A DNA stretch of 64,000 bases from Proteobacteria bacterium UBA981 (GCA_002292285.1 DBBP01000035.1:94813-158812); one strand, 5' to 3'. Shown: positions 52,001 to 61,047, numbered from the stretch's first letter. Numbers and translations: made by a program. Notes: generated by a model not told the origin, from the sequence alone.

Positions 52001-54258
52001 ACACTGATGATGACGACGTCCTTGATGGCTACGATGTCGACAAAGTCGTTGAGATCTTTTTCGACGAGGACGAGCGTCGTTCGCGGCTGCGCCGTTTTAC
52101 GAGCTCTGAAGCTGACGAGTTTGTGGAACAGACTTCTTCGGTTTCTGAACTTGAGAGTTTGAATCCGATTTGGAATGCACGCCGACAATTATCGTCACTT
52201 TCGGATGTCACCACACAACGAACCTATACGGATACGGCCGATAACGGTCGCTACATCGTGACTTGGCTCGATACGGATTTAGATGGGCTTGTCAATGACG
52301 ATGGATCAGAACAATTTGACTTTACGGTCAACAGCTTTACGGACTCGAACTTTGGCTGGCTGGATATTTGGGATGGGGTAACCCTGGATGACGATGAGGC
52401 TGACAAACTCGTCAACTACATCCGCGGCGAAGAACAATCCGGCTATCGCTCGCGGGTTATCGATTATGACAAGGACGGCACATCAGAGGTCGTACGATTG
52501 GGAGACATTGTTAACTCGACGCCAACCGTCCAGGGCCCACCCGCCGAAGCCTTTGATATCCTCTCTCTTGATGCGAGTTACGGGGACTTTCGCACGCTGT
52601 ATCGTAACCGGCGGAACGTCGTCTACGTTGGTGCCAACGACGGCATGATCCATGCGTTCAACGGTGGCTTCTTCGATGTGACGCAAAGTTCGTTTCGCAC
52701 GTCGCTTACCAGCGAAATCGCCCACCCATTGGGTTCCGAGATCTGGGCCTACATCCCTAAAAACCTGCTCGGGCACTTGCAATGGCTCAAAGATGAAGAG
52801 TACACCCATGTGTATTACTCCGACTTGAAGCCCTTTATCTTCGACGCGAAAATATTCGCTGACGATACAACCCATCCCAACGGCTGGGGCACGGTTCTCG
52901 CGGTCGGTATGCGGCTTGGCGGCGGCCACGACGACAATGGGATTACCTTGGATACTGCAGCGAACGGTATAGGCGGTGGAGCAGCGGCAGATGACGTGCT
53001 GACAAAGTCTGCGTATATCCTGATGGATATTACCGACCCCGAACAACCACCGAAACTCATCGCCGAAGTGTCACCTCCTGGGCAGTACTTTACGACGAGC
53101 TTTCCGGCAGTCGCCCTGATTGGTGAAAGTTCGATCAGCTCGAATCTGAGCCCGCCTAACGAATGGTTTCTCCTGCTGGGTTCTGGTCCGACCGACATTG
53201 GCTCCGTCGAGTCAACGCAGAATGCGAAGCTCTTCGCTTACGACTTGAAAGACCTCGTTCAAGGTGGTGACGGAATCGTCGATTCCGGACCGTTTAATGG
53301 TGGCGAGATCGACCTCGGAGAATCAGACACCTTTGTTGGGCAGATTACCGTCTCCGATCAGGATCTTGATATGAAAGCCGAGGCGGTGTACTTCGGTACG
53401 GTTGGAACTGACGACGGCGTTGGGGGCAGCCTGTACCGGATGACCATCGACGAAGAAGATAGTCCGTCGGATTGGGAAACGCCGTTCAAGTTGCTAGACG
53501 TTAATAAGCCATTTACGGCACGACCATCGATTACGATTGATGAGCAGTTTCGTACCTGGGTTATCGCAGGCACTGGGCGCCTGTTTACGAACCTGGATAA
53601 AGATTCCACCGCTGTGCAGTCTCTTTATGGCTTTATCGACCAATACAGCATAAACGGCAATACATTAATCGACCCGGCAGCTCCGACGCCGTTAGATCAC
53701 ACGGAATTCAAAGATGTCACGTTGGCACGAACGTTTGCATCGGGCGATGTAGATCTCGACGACGACGATGAGTTCGACACAACCTTTGATTCTTATCGCT
53801 CTACGGTCTCTGATGCGGGCGGATGGGTCCTTGACTACGAGTCGGATGCACCTGATTTCATTCTGCCCGCCGAACGAACCGTGTCGAATCAAACTTTGAT
53901 AGGCGGCATCGTATTGAGCAGTGCGTTCACACCGACAACAGATTTGTGTGGTGCAGAAGGCACGAGCCGCATTATCGGGCGCGCCTTCGACCGCGGGCTG
54001 GTGCCGCCGCTAGGCGTGTTTGGACAGAACTGCGATGGCGGTTGTCCGGACGCCGAGAACATGGAAGCGATTGGTAGTACCAATCTCGGCTCTGGTTTAG
54101 CATCGTCTCCGAGTATCCATATTGGTAATCAGGAAGTGCCCGGTAAAGTCACTGTCATTGTCCAGCAATCCACCGGCGCCATAACGGGCACAGATGCACA
54201 AACGATGGGCGGCCTCAATAACGGCGAAGTATCGTGGCAGGAATATCGTAGCGAATAG
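49069..54258 (+). CDS. pilY1: Type IV pilus tip protein PilY1/PilC
   Basis: 1729 residues from the ATG at 49069, which has GAGG eight bases upstream and a signal peptide (hydrophobic 9-32, ending VLAAN). An upstream extension in the same frame is not plausible. The C-terminal PilY1 beta-propeller contains DIVNSTPTVQGPP and RRNVVYVGANDGMIHAFNGG. Many Asp-rich loops (DLDGDGQLDL, DADGDGDF, DSDGDGLP, DTDLDGLVND, DYDKDGTSEV) look like calcium sites, matching the known calcium control of PilY1. It caps the pilus, supports retraction control and surface sensing. Larger than the roughly 1160-residue Pseudomonas protein because of an enlarged N-terminal half. Confidence 0.94.
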   Translation: MYKKFAYLRSFALGFALSISFIPAIWSANVLAANLSGADMIDYTSYPVTTLENVTPKVMLTMSRDHQYFFKAYNDFTDLDGDGQLDLTYNNNFQYYGYFDPDKCYSYDERNFAGGGQIEHFLPADFTTDYYCDGVSGEWSGNFMNWATMSRMDIIRKIIYGGRRYEDRDSHTLLERALLPTDAHAFAKYYNGDDIHKLTPFSGIRTDGNNCPSGDATCGNDVDDIDEGITICNTTFATSGESQTTNARPLARVVEGNYSLWGASEVFQCNYRGNISSSRRGNYGTNGNDPAQSGIEAEDDSPTESSVGLTSGGYGPDYELHILACEPGFISASDDNENCRQYPDGNYKPSGLIQEYGEDERIHFGLFTGSYEKNISGGVLRKNIGPLDDEINVDTDGTFKADPNSAVPAVGVIRALDIFKIWGYGYGQRTSSARYYSSASSDDCRFQLPGLEGKEGECASWGNPMSELYGETIRYLAGLTPNSAFAANDNSYVGGLKEDDWPPEGDPDDPAHFLNEDNFCAGLNVVMINSSLNSYDGDTSFFTDIGSPDPSDLTDIIGDEEGITGGNYLVGRVGAASDPGNDELCTSKVVTGLGDVAGACPEGPTLDGTYHLAGMAHYAHTEDIRPNLTGQQKVTTYAVQLATNVPKFALDVDAAVDADGDGDFTNDSDVTILPAYRLVQNDSGGTLVDFKIVQNHVEVDPSQPNLATSDLEDFLPAGSTGFFYGKAMVQWEDSEQGGDFDKDMWGVISYLLDTNTTPATVTISTNAVNRATANGQLFGFITSGTTQDGFHAFSGIYGGKYADSDILMPDCNDVYADTATSSTNDDGNCDVADDARSHTFTVGGSGGGLLPDALFLAAKYGGFEDSDGDGLPNIEGEYDTRDTSGNKVVGGDGIPDTYFFVTNPAALEDALRSVFDQVIERVASGTAAAVVASEQEGTGAVFQALYDPIKTDNLGNEAKWMGTLHAVFVDPNGFLREDTDDDDVLDGYDVDKVVEIFFDEDERRSRLRRFTSSEADEFVEQTSSVSELESLNPIWNARRQLSSLSDVTTQRTYTDTADNGRYIVTWLDTDLDGLVNDDGSEQFDFTVNSFTDSNFGWLDIWDGVTLDDDEADKLVNYIRGEEQSGYRSRVIDYDKDGTSEVVRLGDIVNSTPTVQGPPAEAFDILSLDASYGDFRTLYRNRRNVVYVGANDGMIHAFNGGFFDVTQSSFRTSLTSEIAHPLGSEIWAYIPKNLLGHLQWLKDEEYTHVYYSDLKPFIFDAKIFADDTTHPNGWGTVLAVGMRLGGGHDDNGITLDTAANGIGGGAAADDVLTKSAYILMDITDPEQPPKLIAEVSPPGQYFTTSFPAVALIGESSISSNLSPPNEWFLLLGSGPTDIGSVESTQNAKLFAYDLKDLVQGGDGIVDSGPFNGGEIDLGESDTFVGQITVSDQDLDMKAEAVYFGTVGTDDGVGGSLYRMTIDEEDSPSDWETPFKLLDVNKPFTARPSITIDEQFRTWVIAGTGRLFTNLDKDSTAVQSLYGFIDQYSINGNTLIDPAAPTPLDHTEFKDVTLARTFASGDVDLDDDDEFDTTFDSYRSTVSDAGGWVLDYESDAPDFILPAERTVSNQTLIGGIVLSSAFTPTTDLCGAEGTSRIIGRAFDRGLVPPLGVFGQNCDGGCPDAENMEAIGSTNLGSGLASSPSIHIGNQEVPGKVTVIVQQSTGAITGTDAQTMGGLNNGEVSWQEYRSE

Positions 54259-54276
54259 GACTAACGGGAAATCACA

Positions 54277-54747
54277 ATGCATAAATCGATGATCAGTAAA
54301 TCTCTCCGTCTCGCGCGTAGCGTTCGCGGCATGACCCTCATCGAACTGATGATTGTTCTGGTCATCGTTGGGATCCTCGCCGCCGTCGGCTACCCGGCCT
54401 ACGTTGATTACAGCAAGCGCGCTCGTCGCTCGGATGGTAAGGCCCTGTTACTGGACGCTGCAGCGCGACAGGAGCGCTTTTACTTTGACAACAACGCCTA
54501 TACGACGACCTTGACGTCGGCGGGCCTGGGCTATGGCAGTACGACGGTCACGTCTCCGGAACAAAACTACACATTGGCCGCGGCCGCCGGCCCGACCGGA
54601 AGTATCAACACGAGTTTCACCCTTACCGCTACACCGAATTCCGCATTGCCGTTTGTTGACCCGGACTGCGGCAACTTGCTGCTCGATTCGAGCGGCACAC
54701 AAACCAACAGTGGAACTGACTCGGTTGCTGACTGCTGGGGCCGTTAG
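54277..54747 (+). CDS. pilE: Type IV minor pilin PilE
   Basis: 156 residues. The leader ends SVRG, cleaved before MTLIELMIVLVIVGILAAVG; the +5 glutamate is present. A C-terminal pair of cysteines (PDCGN and ADCWG) forms the usual disulfide-bounded loop. Position after pilY1, before ispH, is as in Pseudomonas, where this gene is pilE. Confidence 0.9.
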   Translation: MHKSMISKSLRLARSVRGMTLIELMIVLVIVGILAAVGYPAYVDYSKRARRSDGKALLLDAAARQERFYFDNNAYTTTLTSAGLGYGSTTVTSPEQNYTLAAAAGPTGSINTSFTLTATPNSALPFVDPDCGNLLLDSSGTQTNSGTDSVADCWGR

Positions 54748-54771
54748 TCGCAAAATTCGAGGGATGCAAGA

Positions 54772-55245
54772 ATGGCCGAGACGATCTGCAAGACTCAACA
54801 CTGGTATATCTGTTGCGCCGCGATTATCACCTTGGTGTTGATAGCCGGACCGGTTTGCGCCGGAGGTGTCTACAAGTGGAAAGATGCCGAGGGCAAGACT
54901 CATTATTCTGACAAGGCGCCCCCGGACGCCAAAGCCGAGACCATCTCGATCAAATCGTCCGCGCAGGACAAACACACTGCGGAGCGCCTAAATAGCTTTA
55001 AAAAGCAGGCCGACGACAGTCTCGCTAAGCGCGACGAGGCGAAGGCAAACGCACTCGATAAGAAGCGTGAGGCCCAAGAAATGGTCGCCCATTGCGAGAA
55101 AGTACGAAAGCAGTTAGTACTGCTCGAAACCTCGACCCGTCGCCAACGAGTCAACGAAAAAGGCGAACGGGAATTTATCGACGAAGAATTGCGTCAGAAA
55201 TGGTTAGCTGACGGCCGCGCAGAGGTCGCCAAACACTGCAAATAA
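54772..55245 (+). CDS. Exported DUF4124-containing protein
   Basis: 157 residues. A hydrophobic signal (about 12-29) is followed by VYKWKDAEGKTHYSDKAPPD, the DUF4124 hallmark, and then a long charged coiled coil. DUF4124 proteins are envelope proteins of unknown function, often next to pilin genes. It lies 24 bp after pilE and probably ends the pilus operon, convergent with ispH. In this position Pseudomonas has pilY2, which is not visible here. Confidence 0.85.
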   Translation: MAETICKTQHWYICCAAIITLVLIAGPVCAGGVYKWKDAEGKTHYSDKAPPDAKAETISIKSSAQDKHTAERLNSFKKQADDSLAKRDEAKANALDKKREAQEMVAHCEKVRKQLVLLETSTRRQRVNEKGEREFIDEELRQKWLADGRAEVAKHCK

Positions 55246-55258
55246 CAGGTCGGACGCT

Positions 55259-56227
55259 TCAGGCGCCTGTCTCGCTGACTTCCCCTGCCTTCACTAACTC
55301 CCGAGGCAGGCTGAACACAACCTGTTCCTTGATCCCAGGCACTTCCGTAACGCGTAATCCACCGCGATCACGCAGCTTTTGTACGACTTGTTCGACAAGC
55401 ACCTCAGGCGCCGACGCGCCAGCTGTGACCCCGACACTCTTTTTGTTTTCCAGCCATTGAGTGCGGATTTCATCTGCGCTGTCGATCAGATAAGCCGGAA
55501 TACCCTGCTTCTCGGCGATTTCTTTCAGGCGCGTTGAATTCGAGCTCGTTTGAGATCCGACCACCAAAATCAAATCGCAATATTCCACCATGTTTTTAAC
55601 CGCATCCTGACGGTTCTGGGTGGCGTAGCAAATATCCTCTTTCTTCGGGCCAACGATTTTAGGAAAGCGGTTCCGAAGCGCATCGATGATCTCCGCTGTG
55701 TCATCCATCGACAGCGTCGTTTGGGTAACGAATGCCAGATACTCGTGGTCCTTCACTTTAAGTTGGCCAACGTCGCCTACCGACTCGACGAGATACATAC
55801 CGCCGCGTCCATCGTCGTGGCGATGGTACTGGCCCAGTGTGCCCTCAACTTCCGGGTGACCCGCGTGCCCAATCAGAATGCACTCACGCCCTTCGCGCTG
55901 GTAATGCCCGACTTCCATATGGACTTTCGTCACGAGCGGGCAAATTGCGTCAAACACGCGCAGCTTCCGGCGCGCAGCCTCCTCGCGAACGGCTTTAGCA
56001 ACACCGTGGGCGCTGAATATCACGGTTGCGTCATCCGGGACTTCATCAAGCTCATCGACGAAAATAGCGCCTTTTTTGCGTAAACCATCAACCACATATT
56101 TGTTGTGCACAACCTCGTGTCGCACGTAAACAGGCGCGCCGAAGAACTCTAAAGCGCGCTCGACGATTCCAATAGCGCGATCGACGCCGGCACAAAATCC
56201 GCGCGGATTAGCAAGGTGAATTTGCAT
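55259..56227 (-). CDS. ispH: 4-hydroxy-3-methylbut-2-enyl diphosphate reductase IspH
   Basis: 322 residues from the ATG at 56227 (MQIHLANPRGFCAGV). The three cluster cysteines C12, C96 and C200, with H41, H74, H124 and E126, are all present. IspH makes IPP and DMAPP in the last MEP-pathway step, supplying ispB on this same segment. In most gammaproteobacteria it follows lspA and fkpB; here fkpB is absent. Confidence 0.95.
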   Translation of the reverse strand: MQIHLANPRGFCAGVDRAIGIVERALEFFGAPVYVRHEVVHNKYVVDGLRKKGAIFVDELDEVPDDATVIFSAHGVAKAVREEAARRKLRVFDAICPLVTKVHMEVGHYQREGRECILIGHAGHPEVEGTLGQYHRHDDGRGGMYLVESVGDVGQLKVKDHEYLAFVTQTTLSMDDTAEIIDALRNRFPKIVGPKKEDICYATQNRQDAVKNMVEYCDLILVVGSQTSSNSTRLKEIAEKQGIPAYLIDSADEIRTQWLENKKSVGVTAGASAPEVLVEQVVQKLRDRGGLRVTEVPGIKEQVVFSLPRELVKAGEVSETGA

Positions 56228-56402
56228 GCTCAACTGATTCCCTGACACAGTATTGAAGGTATTCGAAAGTCTCGCCGCGGCACCACTCAAACAGCTAAAG
56301 GCGACTTCTTCCGCCTCTTGATGCGCAATATTCGCAGTAGTGACAAGCTCGAATGCTGGTCAATGTCGGTGCGACGAGACGCCGGGAAGTATACAGCCAG
56401 AC

Positions 56403-56909
56403 TCACTGTTTCGCAGACTGGGCCTCTTCCGAAGCACTCATTCGCGGCGAATGCACGATCATCATCACCGCTCCGACTGAAATCGCAGAGTCAGCGATAT
56501 TAAACGCCGGCCAAGACCAGTGTCCGTAATATAACTGTATAAAATCAACTACATAGCCAAGCACTAGCCGATCGATAAGATTGCCTGCCGCGCCGCCAAG
56601 GATAAGGCTGAGTGCTATAGACAACCACCGTTCCTTGGGGCCCAGACGCGACATCCAGACCACCACGGCAATTGCCACCACGAACGCGACTGCGGAAAAG
56701 AACCAGCGCTGCCAGCCAGATTGATCGTGGAGCAAGCTAAAGGCCGCGCCGGTATTGTGTAGCAAAGTGAAATTAAATCCCGGCAACACCGGCACCGGGT
56801 GCGCATACTCGAGCAGCGCAGTCGCGCCGTATTTGCTCAGTTGGTCGACGACTGCAATCGCAAGTGCGAGAGTCAGCCAGCGATAAAGGCTAGCTCCCGC
56901 GGTATTCAA
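56403..56909 (-). CDS. lspA: Lipoprotein signal peptidase LspA
   Basis: 168 residues from a TTG at 56909, supported by AGGAAG about ten bases upstream and by the normal family length. It overlaps ribF by 20 bases. Four membrane helices. The catalytic aspartates are D122 (VDFIQL) and D140 (FNIADSAI). LspA cleaves prolipoprotein signal peptides at the inner membrane. An ileS gene normally lies between ribF and lspA in this gene order and is missing. Confidence 0.93.
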   Translation of the reverse strand: MNTAGASLYRWLTLALAIAVVDQLSKYGATALLEYAHPVPVLPGFNFTLLHNTGAAFSLLHDQSGWQRWFFSAVAFVVAIAVVVWMSRLGPKERWLSIALSLILGGAAGNLIDRLVLGYVVDFIQLYYGHWSWPAFNIADSAISVGAVMMIVHSPRMSASEEAQSAKQ

Positions 56910-57831
56910 AGGTAAGGCTCTTCCTCGCAGCCTCGCAATCGCGCTTGATTTGTTCGGCCATGTCCTCAAACGAATCGAAGTCCATGTCGCCGCGGATACG
57001 ACTGCAAAACTGGACAGAAATGCGCTTGCCGTAACAATCCTGATCGAAATCGAAAATATGCACTTCAAGGACGAAGCGCGGATCGTCGATGATCGGCCGG
57101 GTGCCGGCGTACGCGATTCCCATGAGCGGGGTGTCACTGAGTCCGTGCACGCGGGCTGCATAAATCCCGACGATCGGATTCTTCACGCGATGGAGATTCA
57201 GATTCGCGGTCGGGAAACCCCACTTCCGCCCGTTCTGATGCCCATGCACGACATGTCCCGACAAACAGTAAGGATGACCGAGCATGCGTTCCGCCTCTTT
57301 CAGGTATCCGTGGCGCAGCAGGTTGCGAATATAAGTGCTCGAAATGCGCTTGCCGATGAATAAAAACGGCGGCGTCTGTTCGATCGTAAAACTGCTTTTC
57401 TGGGCGAGCTCCTGAAGCACATTGAAATCGCCATCTCGCCCTTTGCCGAAACGAAAATCATCACCGATGATTAGGGCCTTGATGCCGAGGCGTTCGACTA
57501 GTATTTCGTTCACGAAGCGTTCGGCAGAGTACTTCGATAGCTCCGGCGAAAAGCGCAGAACCAACAGGCGATCAACTCCGTTGTCCCGAAGCATCTCGAA
57601 TTTCTCGCGAACGAGGGATAAACGTACCGGGATCCGACCGCGTTGAAAGAACTCGGCAGGTTGTGGTTCGAAAATGATGACGACGCTGGGTACGCCTAAA
57701 GCCTCGGCGTGCCGCTTCAATCGTTTGATAATTTCGCGGTGTCCGAGATGTACACCATCGAAATTGCCAATCGTGGCAACACAACCGTGGTGCCTCGGTG
57801 TGATGTTTGATAACCCGCGGATGAGTTGCAT
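56890..57831 (-). CDS. ribF: Bifunctional riboflavin kinase / FAD synthetase RibF
   Basis: 313 residues. The N-terminal FAD synthetase domain has GNFDGVHLGH (22-31), and a C-terminal riboflavin kinase domain (from about 180) has GRKWGFPTANL. It makes FMN and FAD, needed by the FMO of this window among others. It overlaps lspA directly and follows murJ by 39 bp. Confidence 0.95.
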   Translation of the reverse strand: MQLIRGLSNITPRHHGCVATIGNFDGVHLGHREIIKRLKRHAEALGVPSVVIIFEPQPAEFFQRGRIPVRLSLVREKFEMLRDNGVDRLLVLRFSPELSKYSAERFVNEILVERLGIKALIIGDDFRFGKGRDGDFNVLQELAQKSSFTIEQTPPFLFIGKRISSTYIRNLLRHGYLKEAERMLGHPYCLSGHVVHGHQNGRKWGFPTANLNLHRVKNPIVGIYAARVHGLSDTPLMGIAYAGTRPIIDDPRFVLEVHIFDFDQDCYGKRISVQFCSRIRGDMDFDSFEDMAEQIKRDCEAARKSLTFEYRGS

Positions 57832-57870
57832 CGTGGCCGAACTAAAATGCGAAGGAAATACAGTCGGGCA

Positions 57871-59418
57871 TTATACCTGCCGCCCAGGCATCGCCATATG
57901 CCTCGGGCGCATGCCCAGTAGAGCAATAACGCAGAAATAGACCCCGACCCCGAGGACAACCGCGCCGAAAAGCTGTTGGGCGCGGGTCATCGCGGACCAA
58001 CTGAACCATTCGCTCAGTGGCGCACTCCAACTCCACAACGCAAAGCACATCACCGCAGCGGCGGCGACAACCCGGACGATGAAAAGAGCCCATCCTGGTG
58101 CCGCGACGTACACGCCCTCGCGGCGCAGTCCGCGCCACAACAGCCCCGCATTGAGGCATGCGGACAGCGTCGTTGCCAACGCGAGTCCGGCGTGGGCGAG
58201 AGGAAATACCAACACCAGATTCAGCGCCATATTGGCGCACATCGCGATAATCCCAATGCGCACGGGCGTACGTGTGTCCTGGCGTGCGAAATAGCCTGGC
58301 GCCAATACCTTGATCAAAATAAACGCAAGTAGCCCACCGGAATAAGCCACCAGACTGCGGGCAGCCATATTGACGTCGTGATCACTGAGCGCGCCGTAAC
58401 CGAACAGTGTGCACAGCAGCGGCCCGGACAGCACTGCCAGTGCGCAAGCGGCCGGCACGCCGAGCAAGAAAACCCACTTCAAAGCCCAGTCCAAAGTACG
58501 TGAGAACGCTTCGCCAAGACCTTCGTTATGGCGCGCCGACAAAGCCGGCAGAATGACCGTCGCCAATGCAATGCCGAAAACGCCGAGCGGAAACTCGACC
58601 AGACGGTCGGAGTAGTACAGCCAGGAGATGCTCCCGGTGACCAGGAACGATGCGATCACGGTGTCCAGGAGCAAGTTAATTTGGGCAACCGAAACACCAA
58701 AAATTGCCGGTCCCATCAGACGCAAGATCTGACGTACGCCGGCGTGGCCGAACGCCACGATCGGTCGCAACGAAAATCCCAGCCGCGCCAGCGCGGCATA
58801 TTGCATTGCCAGCTGTGCAATCCCACCCACCAGAACGCCGATGGCGAGGGCGAATACGGGGCGTTCAAGGTGTGGCGCGATGAGCACTGCTGCGCCGATA
58901 AGGGCGATATTCAATAGCACCGGTGTGAAAGCGGGTACGGCAAAGCGCCCGTACGTATTCAGGACGCTGCCTGCCAATGCGGTAAGCGAAATAAAGCCCA
59001 GATAAGGGAAGGTCAGTCGCAGCAAATCACCCGCGAGGGCAAGTTTGTCCGGCTCGTCGGCAAAACCGGGGGCAAAGACGAACACAAATAGTGGAGCTGC
59101 GACAACGCCAAGGCCAACGAATCCGAGCAGGACCAAACCCAGCGACCCTGCAGTCGCGTTGACCAAATCGACAACAGCCTCGTCACCATCCCGCTCTCGG
59201 TACTCGGATACGACCGGCACGAAAGCCTGCGCGAAGGCCCCTTCAGCGAACAGGCGGCGAAACAGATTGGGAATCTTGAAAGCGACGAAAAAGGCATCTG
59301 CCGCCATGGTGGCACCGAACGCGTGAGCTATTACGACGTCACGGACAAAGCCCAAAACGCGCGACAGCAGCGTCATCTGGCCAACGATGGCGGTTGAGCG
59401 CAGCAGACTTCTAGCCAA
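57871..59418 (-). CDS. murJ: Lipid II flippase MurJ
   Basis: 515 residues from a TTG at 59418, matching the family length (E. coli 511) and the usual start just before RSLLRSTAIVG. In-frame ATGs further up (59502) would place the start inside the rpsT promoter. Fourteen membrane helices. MurJ hallmarks include MTLLSRVLGFVRDVVIAHAF and FKIPNLFRRLFAEGAFAQAF. It moves the peptidoglycan precursor across the inner membrane. Gene order with ribF and rpsT is as in Pseudomonas. Confidence 0.92.
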   Translation of the reverse strand: MARSLLRSTAIVGQMTLLSRVLGFVRDVVIAHAFGATMAADAFFVAFKIPNLFRRLFAEGAFAQAFVPVVSEYRERDGDEAVVDLVNATAGSLGLVLLGFVGLGVVAAPLFVFVFAPGFADEPDKLALAGDLLRLTFPYLGFISLTALAGSVLNTYGRFAVPAFTPVLLNIALIGAAVLIAPHLERPVFALAIGVLVGGIAQLAMQYAALARLGFSLRPIVAFGHAGVRQILRLMGPAIFGVSVAQINLLLDTVIASFLVTGSISWLYYSDRLVEFPLGVFGIALATVILPALSARHNEGLGEAFSRTLDWALKWVFLLGVPAACALAVLSGPLLCTLFGYGALSDHDVNMAARSLVAYSGGLLAFILIKVLAPGYFARQDTRTPVRIGIIAMCANMALNLVLVFPLAHAGLALATTLSACLNAGLLWRGLRREGVYVAAPGWALFIVRVVAAAAVMCFALWSWSAPLSEWFSWSAMTRAQQLFGAVVLGVGVYFCVIALLGMRPRHMAMPGRQV

Positions 59419-59501
59419 AGGGTGTGTCTCGGTAAGTACTCGGAGGCTCTCTAAGTGCCCGATTATACGCCTTCTGCCTACACCATCGGTCGATCTCACC
59501 A

Positions 59502-59530
59502 TTGACAAAAGGCCGGCAAAACAGCATAGT
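59502..59530 (+). promoter_or_regulatory. Sigma-70 promoter of rpsT
   Basis: TTGACA at 59502-59507 is separated by 17 bp from CATAGT at 59525-59530. The start of transcription would be near 59537, 32 bp before the rpsT start codon. Confidence 0.7.
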
Positions 59531-59568
59531 TCGGCGCCTTTCGAGACACAGGATTTGGAGTCAGCCCA

Positions 59569-59832
59569 TTGGCAAATTCGGCCCAAGCAAGAAAACGTGC
59601 GCGACAGTCAGAAAAGCGACGTAAACAAAATACGAGTCAGCGCTCGATGCTACGCACGCGCATCAAGCAAGTGATCCAGGCGATCGAATCCGGTGACAAA
59701 ACGGCTGCAGAGACTGCTTATGCGGTTGCAGTCCCGACGATAGATCGGATGGCAGGCGGTGACATCATCCACAAGAACAAAGCAGCTCGGCATAAATCCC
59801 GGTTGTTCGCCCGTATCAAAGCGATGGCGTGA
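59569..59832 (+). CDS. rpsT: 30S ribosomal protein S20
   Basis: 87 residues, TTG start as in E. coli rpsT, with GGAG eight bases upstream. The sequence MANSAQARKRARQSEKRR and the C-terminal HKNKAARHKSRLFARI are typical. Single gene with its own promoter and a terminator directly behind. The TTG start allows feedback translational control in other bacteria. Confidence 0.97.
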   Translation: MANSAQARKRARQSEKRRKQNTSQRSMLRTRIKQVIQAIESGDKTAAETAYAVAVPTIDRMAGGDIIHKNKAARHKSRLFARIKAMA

Positions 59833-59859
59833 GCGACTACTGATTCCGAACTGGATGGA

Positions 59860-59886
59860 AAGCCGGCACGATGCCGGCTTTTTTTA
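59860..59886 (+). terminator. Intrinsic terminator after rpsT
   Basis: AGCCGGC (59861-59867), loop ACGAT, GCCGGCT (59873-59879), then a run of T to 59885. It overlaps the last codon of the convergent proB gene. Confidence 0.9.
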
Positions 59887-61047
59887 TTGCGGTAGGTTCT
59901 CGATTAACAAATTATCGCGATGAATGATTTCCGGCTCCCGACTGAAACCCAACACATACTCAATCTCCCGGGAGGGCAGGCCGCTTATCTTCCGGCACTC
60001 GTCGCCTGAATAGTTCGTTAGGCCGCGGCCCAATTCAGTGCCGTTTTCGTCGATCAGAACGACGAGGTCGCCCCGTAAAAAGTCGCCGCTCGCCTGCTTT
60101 ACGCCAACCGCCAATAAACTCTTGCCCAGACCGCGCAGCGCAGCGCACGCGCCAGCATCCAATGTGAGATGGCCCCGAGGCCTGATCGATCCGCCAAGCC
60201 ACTGTTTGCGCGCCGCGACGCGATCTCCTGTCGCGTGAAGCAGCGTACCAGTGCGCTCACCGGCCGCAATCTTGCTCAGCACCTCAGGGTCGCGGCCGTT
60301 GGCGATGATCGTTGAGGTGGCCGAGCGGGCCGCAAGGCGCGCTGCGCGAAGTTTAGTGCGCATCCCGCCACGTCCCCAGGCCCCACCCTCTCCGGCAATA
60401 TCCGCGAGTCCCGGTTCGTCGACAAGCGCATATTCAACTAACTCTGCCTGAGGTTCCTTGCGCGGATCGGCCGTCAATAGCCCCTGTTGGTCGGTGAGAA
60501 CAATCAGTAAATCAGCCTCGACTAAATTGCTCACGAGGCCCGCAAGCGTATCGTTGTCGCCGAGACTAAGCTCCGCGGTCGCCACGGTGTCGTTCTCGTT
60601 GACCACCGGCAACACCCCGAGCGACAAAAGTGTCCACAACGTGCTGCGGGCATTCAGGTAACGCTGGCGGTCCGACAGATCTTCATGCGTTAGCAAGATT
60701 TGCGCCGCCCGGGAACCAAACTTCTCGCAGGCTTGATCCCAACATCTGACCAGTCCGACCTGACCAATCGCGGCGGCCGCCTGTAGCTGCGTTAGTTCAT
60801 GGGGACGTTGGTTCCACCCCAAATGGGCGGCTCCTTCGGCGACTGAACCAGAGGTGACGACGACGATTTCGCGCCCTTCGCCGTTCAGAATAGCTAATTG
60901 GCGAACCCAGTTTTCGATGGCTGCGGCATTGAGACCGACACCCTCATTGGTAGTCAAAGCGCTACCCACTTTAACCACCCAACGACGAGTCCGGCCCATC
61001 GTCCGGCGGAGATCTTCAGGCGTCGACGCTATCTTCATCGTCGTCAT
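59884..61047 (-). CDS. proB: Glutamate 5-kinase ProB
   Basis: 387 residues. An amino acid kinase domain (VVKVGSALTTNEG; VVNENDTVATAELSLGDNDT) plus a C-terminal PUA domain from about 280. It phosphorylates glutamate for proline synthesis. The ATG at 61047 overlaps the obg stop by 32 bases; an ATG at 60999, just before RTRRWVVKVG, would avoid overlap and is possible. Confidence 0.95.
   Translation of the reverse strand: MTTMKIASTPEDLRRTMGRTRRWVVKVGSALTTNEGVGLNAAAIENWVRQLAILNGEGREIVVVTSGSVAEGAAHLGWNQRPHELTQLQAAAAIGQVGLVRCWDQACEKFGSRAAQILLTHEDLSDRQRYLNARSTLWTLLSLGVLPVVNENDTVATAELSLGDNDTLAGLVSNLVEADLLIVLTDQQGLLTADPRKEPQAELVEYALVDEPGLADIAGEGGAWGRGGMRTKLRAARLAARSATSTIIANGRDPEVLSKIAAGERTGTLLHATGDRVAARKQWLGGSIRPRGHLTLDAGACAALRGLGKSLLAVGVKQASGDFLRGDLVVLIDENGTELGRGLTNYSGDECRKISGLPSREIEYVLGFSREPEIIHRDNLLIENLPQ

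Noticed and set aside
56910..57161. N-terminal extension of LspA
   Set aside because: This part is out-of-frame ribF sequence; LspA is complete from the TTG at 56909.
59419..59586. N-terminal extension of MurJ
   Set aside because: It would run through the rpsT promoter and add residues unlike MurJ; the TTG at 59418 gives the normal length.
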